Source of the DNA: an uncultured Collinsella sp. | Lineage (GTDB): Bacteria > Actinomycetota > Coriobacteriia > Coriobacteriales > Coriobacteriaceae | Reading direction: 5' to 3' | DNA length: 64,000 nucleotides | NCBI GenBank assembly: GCA_900752215.1 | Contig: CAADUO010000060.1 | Span: 1 to 64,000 of the forward strand | In this document: positions 17,791-26,562 of the stretch, one piece after another | Position numbering within the stretch: the stretch's first letter is position 1 | Layout: each line of letters starts with the position of its first letter | The notes under the pieces: generated by a model | The model's database searches: none | What the model saw: only the letters and a program-made list of their open reading frames with translations | What the model was told of the DNA's origin: nothing | Translations under genes and position numbers: made by a program

Positions 17791-17950
17791 GCCACGAAAT
17801 CGGCCCATCTACTACGTTTGACTCGATACCCCTGACCATACCTTCGTTTTGAACAAAACCGCAGGCGTTCTACCTGCGGTTTTGTTTTTGCGCTTTTCGG
17901 CATGGTTGGGGGTAAGGGGCTAAACGTAGTAGATGGGCCGGTTTCGTGGC
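17791..17950 (+). repeat. Long hairpin element B (160 bp)
   Basis: Outer arms of 29 nt (17791-17819, 17922-17950; GCCACGAAA then CGGCCCATCTACTACGTTT) have one mismatch. A middle stem pairs ACCCCTGACCAT with ATGGTTGGGGGT. The inner terminator-like stem is AAAACCGCAGG with CCTGCGGTTTT followed by GTTTTTG. The inner stem could end plus-strand transcription from the response regulator gene. Confidence 0.9.
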
Positions 17951-17971
17951 GAACCCTTCTCGCCTACGCAC

Positions 17972-18011
17972 AAAAGCGCCGCCACGGAGGAGGGAGATAC
18001 CTCCGTGGCGG
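17972..18011 (-). terminator. Adhesin gene terminator
   Basis: A perfect 12-bp stem (17979-17990 with 18000-18011) is followed on the minus strand by CGCTTTTG. It lies about 80 nt past the adhesin stop codon. Confidence 0.8.
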
Positions 18012-18053
18012 CTGGGGCTGGGGGTGGGGCTATGTTCTGGCTCCCCGCCGGCC

Positions 18054-18077
18054 GCCCGGGGCCTTCTGGCCCCGGGC
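18054..18077 (-). terminator. GC-rich hairpin after adhesin stop
   Basis: GCCCGGGGCC and GGCCCCGGGC form a perfect 10-bp stem with a 4-nt loop directly after the adhesin gene. With no T-run, it may protect the 3' end or pause polymerase before the terminator at 17972-18011. Confidence 0.6.
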
Positions 18078-18090
18078 GCTGCCAGCGTGC

Positions 18091-21000
18091 CTAGCGCTTA
18101 CGGATACCCCAGACCAGGGCTCCGACGCCGGCCATGGCGATGACAAATGCCATAAGCAGAGCGGCAGCCTGCTGGTCGCCCGTGGTGGGCAGGAAACCCT
18201 TGACCGTCTTGACGATGTTCGTCACGGTCTTGGGCGTGCCGGGATCGGGTGTCGGCGTAGGAGTCTCGGGCTTCTTGTACGTGTTGTTGAACACGATACC
18301 CTCGACGCTCCTGTCGCCCTTGGTAAAGGCGACGTTCGCCTTGAGGTTGCCCTCGCCGTCATCGACCACGTTGACGGTCGCGGTAAAGACGGACTTGTCG
18401 TAGGTCATACCGGCCTCGTCGCCCTTGACTTCGCTGATGGTGTAGACGTACGTACCGAGCTCGCTGTACTCAAACTTGTCAAAGTTGATCTTGCCGTCGG
18501 CATCGTTGGTAACCGTAGACTCTACGTCCTCGCCAACGAGCTTAAAGCTAAACTCGTCCTTCTTGAGCTCGCGTCCCTCGAGCACCTTGATGGCGCCGAT
18601 GGAAACCTGCGTAGGCATGGCGTGATACTTGTTGGTAAAGCCAGCCGACTCGGTAGTTCCCTCGAGCTTGTGCGTCGCGGTCAGCGTGCCGTCACCATTG
18701 TCGGAGACGGTGGTCACGACGGTGTAGGTCGTGCCGTCATAGGTGACGCCCTTGTACAGGCCGAGCGCGTTGGGGCAAGCCTCGCGCAGCGTGTACGTGT
18801 GCGTACCGGGTGCCTCGTAGCGGATCGGGCTCAGCGTAACGTTACCGTTGACGTCGTTGGTACCGCTAGCGACAGCCGCACCGTCCTCGAGCAGCTCAAA
18901 CGTGAACTCGCCAGCTGCAAGGTCGCGGCCGGTCAGACGCTTGACCGTCTTGACCTGATCGGTCACGGACGAATCGGTAGGCGTCACGCTGTAGGTGTTG
19001 GTGAACGTGAAGGCAGCACCGTCGTCGCCTTCGCGCTTGACGCTCAGATGTCCGGCGCCGTCGTCAGTCACGGTATAGGAAACCTTGCGCGTGGCGTTGG
19101 CATCGTTGGTCACGCCAGGGGCGCTGCCGGTCTCGGTCACCGTATAGGCAAAGGTGTGCGAGCGCGGAGCGGTGGGGGCCGCAGGCTCGGACTCGTCGTT
19201 GGACTCGTCGGTGTCGGCAGCGTCGGCGTCAACCTCGGCCTCGTCGGCGTTGGCCTCGGCATCGCTCGATGCGTCGTCAGAAGCATCGGCCTTCACGCCC
19301 AGAGCGCGGTTGAGGTCCTCGAGCGTAAAGTGGATCTTGCCAAAGTCCACGTTACCGGCTGCGTCGTTGGTTACGGTCGTGCGCTCGGGCATCGGGGCAC
19401 CTGCCTCGTCGGCGGTCACGGTAAAGGTGAACTTACCCGTGATGTCGGCCGGGGTCAGGCCCTCGGCAACCTGGAGCTTCTTAGTACCGGTGAGCGCGGC
19501 ATCCACGGCGTCGGCGCCGTAGACGTTCTCGAACAAGGGCTCGACGCCGCCGTAGTCGACCGTTGCCGTCAGGGTACCGTCACCGTTGTCGACGACGATA
19601 ACCTTAAAGCCAAAGCTCCACGTTGTAGCGGAAACGCCATTCGGCAGCCCGAATAAATCTTCGTAGGCCGTGTAGTTAATGGTCCAGGCGAGCTTACCGT
19701 CCTTATCGGTACGATAAGCAAGCCCAGCAGCCTCAAGATTAGCAAGCATCTTAGTGTCGTAGTGCAGCGTATCAAAGCTCACGTGCCCGCGGATATTGGG
19801 CTTGAGGTTTTCGTATGCCACAAGCTCACCCTGATAGGCGATGCCGAACCAGAACTCGCCGTCGGCCATCGGGCGGCCGGTCAGAGTCTTGGTGGCAACG
19901 ACCTGAGCGGCGGTGCCGCCAGGCGTGTTGGTCGTAGCGCTGTAACTGTTGTGGAACGGCACCAGGGCCTTCTCGACCTTGTTCTCGCCACTCTTGTGGA
20001 CCGTCTCATGCGTGCCCTCGGGACCGCCGGAAACGGTCGTCGTAGCAGTGAGCGTGCCGGCGGTGTCGTCGGCGATGGCGATCGTCACCGTGCGCACGGC
20101 GTCGTCGTAGGTGTAACCGGGCTGGCCGTCGTTCTTCTCGGCCACGGTGTACGTAAAGGTCTTGCCGGCGTCAGCCTGCGTAAATATAACCTCATGACCA
20201 GCCAGAATGTCGATCAGTCCGACCGTTGCCTCTGCCGCTGCGGGGGACTTGAAGCTATTAGCCCCGGGCAGCAGACCGAGCGCGCGAGCCGAAGCGTCGT
20301 CAGCAGGTGTCACGGTAAAGGTGAACTGACCCTCGGTCATGGGGCGGCCATCCAGATACTTGCTGAGCCACAGACCGCCGGCAGCGGTGTAGTTAAGCTC
20401 AGTGCGGTACGTGTTGGTAAAGCGTCCGTTTTCCTTCTTGGTGACGTTGGCGGTCAGGCTGCCATCGCCGTTCTCGGTCACGGTCACTTCGGCGGTTGCG
20501 ACATGCGCGTCATACGTCATGCCGACCGTGCTGCCCGCGTTCTCGCGAATCTCGTACTTATAGGTTCCGGCGGCAGCGTAGTGAATCTTGCCGAACTTGA
20601 TGGCGGCAATGCCGTCCTTCGCGTCCTTCTTGCTCACGGTTACGGTTGCGGGATCGGGCAGTGGGGCGTCTTCGGGGGCGGTGATGGTAAAGCTGAACTC
20701 GTCCCCATCCGTCCAGTCGCGGCCGCTGATGACCTTGCTCAGGTCAAAGTCGAGCTCCGCATCGAGCGGGGCCACGCTGTAGGTGTTCTTGAAAGTCGCA
20801 GCCGTGGCGTCCTTCAGGACATGCTCGGCCTTGAGGGTGCCGTCGCCGTTGTCCGTGATGGTGGTCTCGATGGTGTACTTGGCGTCACTGTAGGTGATGC
20901 CCTTGCTGGTGGTTCCGCCCTTGATCTCGCGCAGCGTGTAGGCGTGCTTGCCGGGCTTGTCGTATGCGACCTTGCCCATCGTGATCGCGCCGTCGGCAGC

Positions 21001-24000
21001 GTTAGTGCCGGTAGCGACAACCTTATCGCCCTCGACGAGCTCGAAGGAGAACTCGCCTTCCTTGAGCTCACGCCCGGTCAGGACCTTGTTCGCGGTGATC
21101 TGGTCGGTGACGCTGAACTCGCCAGGATTCGGCTTGTAACTGTTGCTGAACTTCGCCTCGTCGGCGCCCTTCAGCTCATGCTTTGCCTTGAGCTCGCCCT
21201 TGCCGTTGTCGGTGACGGTGGTCTCGATGGTGTAGGTCTTGCCATCGTAGGTGATGCCGTTGCCGGCGTCGCCCGGGACCTCGCGCAGCGTGTAGGCGTG
21301 CTTGCCGGGCTCGTTGTAGATGATCTTGCTCATCGTGATCTCGCCGTCGGCGGCGTTAGTGCCGGTGGCGACGACCTTGGCGTCCTCGCCCTCGACGAGC
21401 TCGAAGGAGAACTCGCCTTCCTTGAGGTCGCGCCCGGTCAGGACCTTGGTCGCCGTGATCTGATCAGTAACACTGAAGCTCTTGGGCGTCACGTTATAGG
21501 CGTTCTCAAAGATCGCCTTCTCGACGTTCTGCAGCTTATGCTCCACGCTGAGGGTACCGTCGCCGTTGTCCTTGACGATGGTCACAATAGTGTACTCAGC
21601 GGTGCTGTAAGTAATGCCGTTTTCGGTGGCGCCGGCCTTGGTCTCGCGCAGCGTGTAGGTGTGCTCGCCAGCCGCGGTGTAGGTGACGGGGTCCATCACG
21701 ATCTTGCCGTCGGCATTGTTGGTGCCGGTGGAGACCGCGCTATTGCCCTCGACGAGCTCGAAACGGAACTCGCCGGCCTTGAGGTCGCGCCCGGTCAGTG
21801 ACTTGGTCGCCTTGATCAGGTCGGTGACGCTGGAGTCCTTGGAGCCAGGCCTGTAGGAGTTGGTGAACTTCGCCTCGTCGGCGCCCTTCAGCTTGTGCTC
21901 TACGCCAAGCGTGCCGTCGCCGTTGTCCTTGACGGCGGTCTCTATGGTGTAGGTCTTGCCGTCGTAAGTGATGCCGTTATTGGCGTCGCCCGGGACCTCG
22001 CGCAGCGTGTAGGTGTGCTTGCCGGCCTTGGTGTACTCAATGGTGCTCATCGTGATTTTGCCGTCGGCGGCATTCTTGCCGGTGGCGACGACCTCGGCGC
22101 CCTCGCCCTCGACGAGCTCGAAGGAGAACTCGTCGGCAGCAAGCTCGCGCCCGGTCAGGACCTTGGTCGCGGTGATCTGGTCGGTGACACGAGACTCGAT
22201 AGGCGTCACGTTATAGGCATTGGTGAACGTAAATGCCGCATCGCCGTCCGGCTTGCGGGATACGCGCAGATTACCCTTGCTGTCATCGGTCACGGTGTAG
22301 GAAACCGTACGCGGAGGCTTGGCGTCGTTGGTCACGCCAGCGACCTCGCCGGACTCGGTCACGGTGTAGGTAAAGGTGTGCTCACGCTTCTCGGGCTTCT
22401 CGCCCAGAGCCTTGTTAAGGTCGTCGAGCGTAAAGGTGATCTTGCCAAAGTCGACCTTGCCCTTGGCATCATTGGTCACGCTCGCGTTCGCGGGCATGGG
22501 TGCGCCCTCTTCACCGGTCACGGTAAAGGTGAACTTGCCGGCAATGTCAGCCGGGGTCAGGCCATTAGGAACCTGCAGATTCTTCTTGCCCACAAGCGAT
22601 GCCTCGGCAGGCGCGGCAGTGTAGGTGTTCACGAACTCGTTGCCGGCATCGCCGTAGACAGCCGTCGCCGTCAGGGTACCATCGCCGTTGTCGACAACGG
22701 TTACACATGCGTCAATTGCCGACACGGTGGCGCTCACGCCCGCATGCAGCTTGCCGGTCTGCTCGGCAGCAATGTAATGAATGGTCCACGTCGGTTTGTC
22801 TGAGCTAGCATCAAGCGATGCCTTGCCTTCCTCGACCAGCTTGGCGAGCGACTTGGTCGTGTACGTCAGCGGACCGAACTCAACCTTGCCACCCTTGTTG
22901 GTTGCATTCAACAGAACCTCGTCGTGCCCCGCATAGCTCAGTGCAAACTTGAATTCGTCATCGGCCATCGGACGCCCTGAGAGCGTCTTGGTAGCCTCAA
23001 GAGTCAGCGGGGTTTCCGTCTTGGCGCTATAAGTGTTCTTGAACTCGCGCTCGCCCGAGATCTTTTCAACGTCAGCCTTAAGCCCACCCGTGGCCTCAAC
23101 CGTCACGGTCACTTTGAACGTGGCAACGTTATCGCTGTAGGTGATGCCACCGGCGTCGCCCTTGACCTCGCGGACCTCATAGGTGTACTCGCCCGGCTTG
23201 TTGAAGGTGATCTCGCCGAAGTCAATGGCAGCCTTGCCCTTGCCGTCCGGGTCGGGTTTGTGCACGGTCGCGTCCGTGGATGCAGGCATCGGAGCGTCAT
23301 TCTTGGGCGTCGCGGAGAGCTCAAACTTAAACTCATCCGTATCCGTCCAGTCGCGGCCCTCGAGCGCCTTGGTCAGGCCAAAGCTCGTCTTGGTATCCAC
23401 CGTTGCCGGCGTCACGTTAAAGCTGATCTTGCCGTTGTTGCCCAGGTGAACGTCAACCTCCGTGGCGTCCGACTTGGCAGACGTGTTGTTCCACTTGGGA
23501 TTGAGCACGTCGGCCGCGGTACCAGTAGGGTTGCCGCCCACGAGTTCCTTGGTGGTATGAAGTTCGTCAATAAAGGCTAGTCGCGCGGTTCCCTCACTAA
23601 ACGACAGGTTGCCGCTCGCATCGCGCACGATTGCGCCCTCAAACTGCGCGGCATGTCCACCGGTAAACTCAATAATAGCTGTGCGGGGCTCGACCTTACT
23701 GTCTGTGCCTTTCGCCTCGAACTCATCCTTGTAGTAATAGATGCCCTCGGCAGCCAGCGAGCCCGTCGCAGGCGTTGTGCAGTTCTTATCCACATAAATG
23801 GGAGTCTGCTTCTGGAAATAGTAATAACGGTTGGAATCGGCGGGCTCAAAGTTCGCAATCGTATCGCCCAGCGTGCCGCCATTCCACTTGTTCGCGTAGA
23901 AGTTAACGGTCTTGGAGCCGTCCTCCGCGGTGATCGTATTGCTCTTGATGTAGTCCTTAAGCCCCACTACCTGCTCAGGCGTAAACAGATTATCGAGCGC

Positions 24001-25494
24001 GTCTTTCTTAACGCTCGAGGTGTAGTTCACCTGGATGGGCTCAGTATTGTCGACCGTAAGAACACCATCGGTGATCTTAAATTGGCGCAGCGGAATCAGC
24101 GACGCGGGAATCTTGACTGTTACGATATCGCCGGTCTGAGGCTTGCCTTCTTCGGCATGCTGAACGGTGATGACCAGGTTCGCGGCGGCACCAGTAAATG
24201 TATAGGTATCGACGTTGCCTTCGGTCTTCATTTTCAGATCGTCAAACGTCTCGCCGTTGTACACGACAGATGTAAAGTTGTCGACCTGCATAAAGTCACC
24301 CAGCTTATCGGTGAACGTAATGTAGCTGGACTCATGCTCGCCATAACCGCCATGGACCTCTGTCGGGTAACCAGCCTGGATAATGCTTCCCGAGATCTCT
24401 TCGAAGATCTTCTCGAGCTCGTCGGCGCTGGTTGCCGACTTGTAGTAATCGGAGTTTTCCGCACGTGTGCCATAGTCGATGACCCACTTTTCACGGCGGC
24501 CCTCATAAGTAATGCTTGACGAGGCGCTCGGATAGTTGCTCGACACAGCATGCATGAACTTATTCTCTCTGCTTGTGCCTTCAGCCGTGGGGACGGCACT
24601 GGGGTTTACGCCGCTAAAGATACCGATCGTATAAATGTCGGCACCTTTATCCTTGATCTTCTTGGCGGTGTTGACGGCGCTATTTGCCACCTCGTTCTCA
24701 AAGTCGCTGTAACTCGTAGGCGAGCCATCGGTGAAGAAGACGACGATCTTCTTGGCGTCGGCGCGACCAAGCGAAAATTGCTCATCAGCCAGCTCCAAGC
24801 CATAGTCGGCGCGCGTGGAACCGTCAGGACTGATAGAGTTGACCGTGCTCTTTAGGCTCTCCGCACCTTTGTCCTTGCAGGGCGTCAGATTCTTCATGGT
24901 CTGCGAATAGTTGCAGGTGGGTCCCCACCAACCATCGCGATATGTTTTGTTGCCAACCTCAGTAGTCTTATCGCCTGCAAACTTAACGATGGCAACCTGA
25001 TGCTGTTTGGATTCATCTGTGATGCTTTGGTTTTGCGTGGCGATGGTGTCAATAAAGCGATTGGCGGCCGTCTTCAGCGCATCGATGCGCTTGGTGGAGC
25101 CTCCGTCGCCCATAGGATCACTCATCGAGCCAGAAGCATCCAACACCATCACAATATCGAGCGGTTTTCCGGAAATCGTCGTATCGGATGTCGAAGAGAT
25201 GGCCGACAACGTGGTCAGGAAATCCGAATCTCCGTTCTCGACCGCCTTGACCGTCTTGTCGGTCCAGATTCGGCCGACGTTTTGAGTTGTTACTTCTTTG
25301 CCGTCATAGCCGCCGGCCCAGAACTTCCAGTGGTTGCTGGTGTCGGGGTCGACGACCGTCCCGGTCGCTGTCGGTCCGTCCATTCCTGTGCTGGACCTGG
25401 CGTTGGCCTCGGGCAGCATGGCAAATGCTGCAGCCGGCAACACCAGCACCACGGCCAGTATCACCGCCAAGAGACCCCTCGTGTACTTACTCAT
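18091..25494 (-). CDS. Giant VWA and pilin-domain LPXTG surface protein
   Basis: 2467 residues. There is a signal peptide (about 1-33) and a von Willebrand A domain (about 110-400) with the metal site DASGS (119-123). A linker with VTVKIPASLIPL-type sheet sequence follows. I then count about 13 Spy0128/FctA pilin-like domains (about 700-2400), each opening with a K-x-L-x-G-R strand and closing near F-x-N-x-Y. A Pro-rich stalk leads to LPTTG (2435-2439), a hydrophobic helix and RKR. The family forms Lys-Asn isopeptide bonds and is wall-anchored by sortase. VWA-tipped proteins of this kind act as adhesins or pilus tips. No sortase or backbone pilin is in the window. Domain 11 holds an acidic insert. 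The start has a GAAGGGAG site. Long hairpin elements lie on both sides. Confidence 0.93.
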   Translation of the reverse strand: MSKYTRGLLAVILAVVLVLPAAAFAMLPEANARSSTGMDGPTATGTVVDPDTSNHWKFWAGGYDGKEVTTQNVGRIWTDKTVKAVENGDSDFLTTLSAISSTSDTTISGKPLDIVMVLDASGSMSDPMGDGGSTKRIDALKTAANRFIDTIATQNQSITDESKQHQVAIVKFAGDKTTEVGNKTYRDGWWGPTCNYSQTMKNLTPCKDKGAESLKSTVNSISPDGSTRADYGLELADEQFSLGRADAKKIVVFFTDGSPTSYSDFENEVANSAVNTAKKIKDKGADIYTIGIFSGVNPSAVPTAEGTSRENKFMHAVSSNYPSASSSITYEGRREKWVIDYGTRAENSDYYKSATSADELEKIFEEISGSIIQAGYPTEVHGGYGEHESSYITFTDKLGDFMQVDNFTSVVYNGETFDDLKMKTEGNVDTYTFTGAAANLVITVQHAEEGKPQTGDIVTVKIPASLIPLRQFKITDGVLTVDNTEPIQVNYTSSVKKDALDNLFTPEQVVGLKDYIKSNTITAEDGSKTVNFYANKWNGGTLGDTIANFEPADSNRYYYFQKQTPIYVDKNCTTPATGSLAAEGIYYYKDEFEAKGTDSKVEPRTAIIEFTGGHAAQFEGAIVRDASGNLSFSEGTARLAFIDELHTTKELVGGNPTGTAADVLNPKWNNTSAKSDATEVDVHLGNNGKISFNVTPATVDTKTSFGLTKALEGRDWTDTDEFKFELSATPKNDAPMPASTDATVHKPDPDGKGKAAIDFGEITFNKPGEYTYEVREVKGDAGGITYSDNVATFKVTVTVEATGGLKADVEKISGEREFKNTYSAKTETPLTLEATKTLSGRPMADDEFKFALSYAGHDEVLLNATNKGGKVEFGPLTYTTKSLAKLVEEGKASLDASSDKPTWTIHYIAAEQTGKLHAGVSATVSAIDACVTVVDNGDGTLTATAVYGDAGNEFVNTYTAAPAEASLVGKKNLQVPNGLTPADIAGKFTFTVTGEEGAPMPANASVTNDAKGKVDFGKITFTLDDLNKALGEKPEKREHTFTYTVTESGEVAGVTNDAKPPRTVSYTVTDDSKGNLRVSRKPDGDAAFTFTNAYNVTPIESRVTDQITATKVLTGRELAADEFSFELVEGEGAEVVATGKNAADGKITMSTIEYTKAGKHTYTLREVPGDANNGITYDGKTYTIETAVKDNGDGTLGVEHKLKGADEAKFTNSYRPGSKDSSVTDLIKATKSLTGRDLKAGEFRFELVEGNSAVSTGTNNADGKIVMDPVTYTAAGEHTYTLRETKAGATENGITYSTAEYTIVTIVKDNGDGTLSVEHKLQNVEKAIFENAYNVTPKSFSVTDQITATKVLTGRDLKEGEFSFELVEGEDAKVVATGTNAADGEITMSKIIYNEPGKHAYTLREVPGDAGNGITYDGKTYTIETTVTDNGKGELKAKHELKGADEAKFSNSYKPNPGEFSVTDQITANKVLTGRELKEGEFSFELVEGDKVVATGTNAADGAITMGKVAYDKPGKHAYTLREIKGGTTSKGITYSDAKYTIETTITDNGDGTLKAEHVLKDATAATFKNTYSVAPLDAELDFDLSKVISGRDWTDGDEFSFTITAPEDAPLPDPATVTVSKKDAKDGIAAIKFGKIHYAAAGTYKYEIRENAGSTVGMTYDAHVATAEVTVTENGDGSLTANVTKKENGRFTNTYRTELNYTAAGGLWLSKYLDGRPMTEGQFTFTVTPADDASARALGLLPGANSFKSPAAAEATVGLIDILAGHEVIFTQADAGKTFTYTVAEKNDGQPGYTYDDAVRTVTIAIADDTAGTLTATTTVSGGPEGTHETVHKSGENKVEKALVPFHNSYSATTNTPGGTAAQVVATKTLTGRPMADGEFWFGIAYQGELVAYENLKPNIRGHVSFDTLHYDTKMLANLEAAGLAYRTDKDGKLAWTINYTAYEDLFGLPNGVSATTWSFGFKVIVVDNGDGTLTATVDYGGVEPLFENVYGADAVDAALTGTKKLQVAEGLTPADITGKFTFTVTADEAGAPMPERTTVTNDAAGNVDFGKIHFTLEDLNRALGVKADASDDASSDAEANADEAEVDADAADTDESNDESEPAAPTAPRSHTFAYTVTETGSAPGVTNDANATRKVSYTVTDDGAGHLSVKREGDDGAAFTFTNTYSVTPTDSSVTDQVKTVKRLTGRDLAAGEFTFELLEDGAAVASGTNDVNGNVTLSPIRYEAPGTHTYTLREACPNALGLYKGVTYDGTTYTVVTTVSDNGDGTLTATHKLEGTTESAGFTNKYHAMPTQVSIGAIKVLEGRELKKDEFSFKLVGEDVESTVTNDADGKINFDKFEYSELGTYVYTISEVKGDEAGMTYDKSVFTATVNVVDDGEGNLKANVAFTKGDRSVEGIVFNNTYKKPETPTPTPDPGTPKTVTNIVKTVKGFLPTTGDQQAAALLMAFVIAMAGVGALVWGIRKR
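19186..19291 (-). other. Acidic low-complexity insert within pilin-like domain 11
   Basis: About 35 residues of Asp, Glu, Ala and Ser interrupt one domain between the strands ending RALGV and beginning HTFAYTVTE. The closely matching domain 3 (DNA about 22200-22600) has only a short KPEKRE loop there. Confidence 0.75.
20780..22200 (-). repeat. Four closely similar in-frame domain repeats
   Basis: Domains 4-7 of the adhesin share long stretches of near-identical codons (for example the segments encoding FSFELVEG and TYTLREVPGD). The period is roughly 350 bp. Such repeats can expand or contract by recombination. Confidence 0.7.
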
Positions 25495-25671
25495 CGCGTC
25501 TCCCTTCTCGCGGTCTCAGACCTTGCAACAGCCTAAAGTTACGAAATGAGACACAATTTGGGCAGGTGACACATGTTCCAGATTCTGTTTTGGGCGTGAG
25601 ACAAATGTCTCACCAAAGTTGAGACACGGCGTTTTCGCAGGAAAACGGGTGCGACTCGGAGCCATCAGGCA

Positions 25672-25697
25672 AAAATGATCCGCTTTCCTCCGTCCCC
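25672..25697 (+). repeat. 26-nt repeat preceding element C
   Basis: Second copy of the 26-nt sequence described at 17743, 49 nt from start to start before element C. Confidence 0.85.
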
Positions 25698-25720
25698 AAA
25701 GGGGGCAGTCGATGGCGCTC

Positions 25721-25880
25721 GCCACGAAACCGGCCCGTCTACTACGTTTGACCCGATACCCCTGACCATAGCCGCGTTTCATGAAAAACCGCGGGCAATT
25801 TACCTGCGGTTTTGTTTTTGCGTTGTTCGCCATGGTTGAGGGTAGCAGCCTAAACGTAGTAGATGGGCCCATTTCGTGGC
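25721..25880 (+). repeat. Long hairpin element C (160 bp)
   Basis: Arms of 29 nt (25721-25749, 25852-25880) with three mismatches share GCCACGAAA and the CTACTACGTTT end with element B. The inner core ACCTGCGGTTTTGTTTTTGCG is the same and the length is the same 160 bp. Confidence 0.9.
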
Positions 25881-25911
25881 AAACGGGTCACGTGGCAGCC
25901 CTCGCAAGGCC

Positions 25912-25937
25912 AAAATGACCCGTTTTCCTCCGTCCCC
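25912..25937 (+). repeat. 26-nt repeat preceding element D
   Basis: Third copy of the 26-nt sequence, 62 nt from start to start before element D. The preceding CCTCGCAAGGCC is also similar to sequence before the copy at 17743. Confidence 0.85.
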
Positions 25938-25973
25938 GGGAGATCAAGGGCTGTTACGGATATGGTGCCATTT

Positions 25974-26127
25974 CAAAACTATGCCGGATTACGGGGCTAA
26001 AGTCGGAACCCTCATCCATACCCTCATTTTTTGAAAAACGGCAGGCTATCTACCTGCGGTTTTGTTTTTGCGATTTTCGGTATGGCCGAGGGTCCGCTAT
26101 CCAGCCCCGTAATCCGGCATAGTTTTG
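25974..26127 (+). repeat. Long hairpin element D (154 bp)
   Basis: Perfect 25-nt arms (25974-25998, 26103-26127; CAAAACTATGCCGGATTACGGGGCT). The outer 14 nt are identical to element A, whereas the inner arm sequence differs but stays paired. The core contains CTACCTGCGGTTTTGTTTTTGCG as in B and C. Flanks GCCATTTCAAAACTATG and GTTTTGTTCG are shared with A. Confidence 0.9.
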
Positions 26128-26158
26128 TTCGTGGCGGCCCAACCGCGCGTTTAAGTGC

Positions 26159-26192
26159 GGGGCCGGTGGGGCAAAATTGCCCCACCGGCCCC
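26159..26192. terminator. Perfect 34-nt palindrome after the ech operon
   Basis: GGGGCCGGTGGGGCAA and its exact reverse complement are separated by AA. It is a 16-bp GC-rich stem just past the last ech gene (minus strand). There is no T-run, so it is a barrier or transcript-end stem rather than a classic terminator. Confidence 0.6.
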
Positions 26193-26213
26193 TATTCCAG
26201 TTCTATCCCAGCG

Positions 26214-26555
26214 TTACTCCGGCTTGGTTTCTACCGTGGGAGTCTTGTCCGCCGCGACTGGAGTGCGGGCAGTGTCCATAGTCAGGCAGTGTTTAGGACA
26301 GCTCTCGATGCACTCGCCGCACACCACGCAAGCGTACGGGTCGATCGACCAGGTACCGCCCTTGCGATCGACCGCGAGCGCGCCCGCCGGGCAGCGGCGC
26401 GCGCACATGCCGCAGCAGATGCACACGTCCATGTCGTTGACGATATGCCCGCGCAAGCGCTCGGGTGCCGTCAGCTTCTCCTGCGGATAGCGCACCGTGA
26501 CCGGCTGCTTGACCATAGAACCTAAGGCCGTCTTGGCAAATGTCAGTAAACTCAT
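26214..26555 (-). CDS. echF: Ech-type hydrogenase 4Fe-4S subunit (EchF/NuoI-like)
   Basis: 113 residues with two 4Fe-4S motifs, CICCGMCARRCP (about 45-56) and CVVCGECIESCP (about 75-86), in the NuoI/EchF fold. The short basic N-terminus (about 1-30) matches the segment that docks to the membrane arm. It would pass electrons from ferredoxin to the small subunit. It is last in the operon, 7 nt after the large-subunit stop. The C-terminus is a short Thr/Pro/Lys tail. At 113 residues it is close to EchF (about 120) and shorter than complex I NuoI. Confidence 0.88.
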   Translation of the reverse strand: MSLLTFAKTALGSMVKQPVTVRYPQEKLTAPERLRGHIVNDMDVCICCGMCARRCPAGALAVDRKGGTWSIDPYACVVCGECIESCPKHCLTMDTARTPVAADKTPTVETKPE

Positions 26556-26562
26556 GCCGCGC

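Larger units (their letters stand above)
17515..18090. other. Repeat-filled intergenic region downstream of adhesin gene
   Basis: This 576-bp stretch holds no gene. From left to right it carries hairpin element A, a 26-nt repeat, hairpin element B, a terminator of the adhesin gene and a strong GC hairpin, each listed separately. Confidence 0.8.
25495..26213. other. Repeat-filled intergenic region upstream of adhesin gene
   Basis: This 719-bp stretch contains no gene. It should hold the adhesin promoter (minus strand, within 25495-25660, not resolved). It also carries two copies of the 26-nt repeat, hairpin elements C and D, and a perfect 34-nt palindrome next to the ech operon end. Confidence 0.75.

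Noticed and set aside
19762..21801. Plus-strand frame of 679 codons opposite the adhesin
   Set aside because: Its repeats mirror the adhesin domain repeats, so it is a shadow of them.
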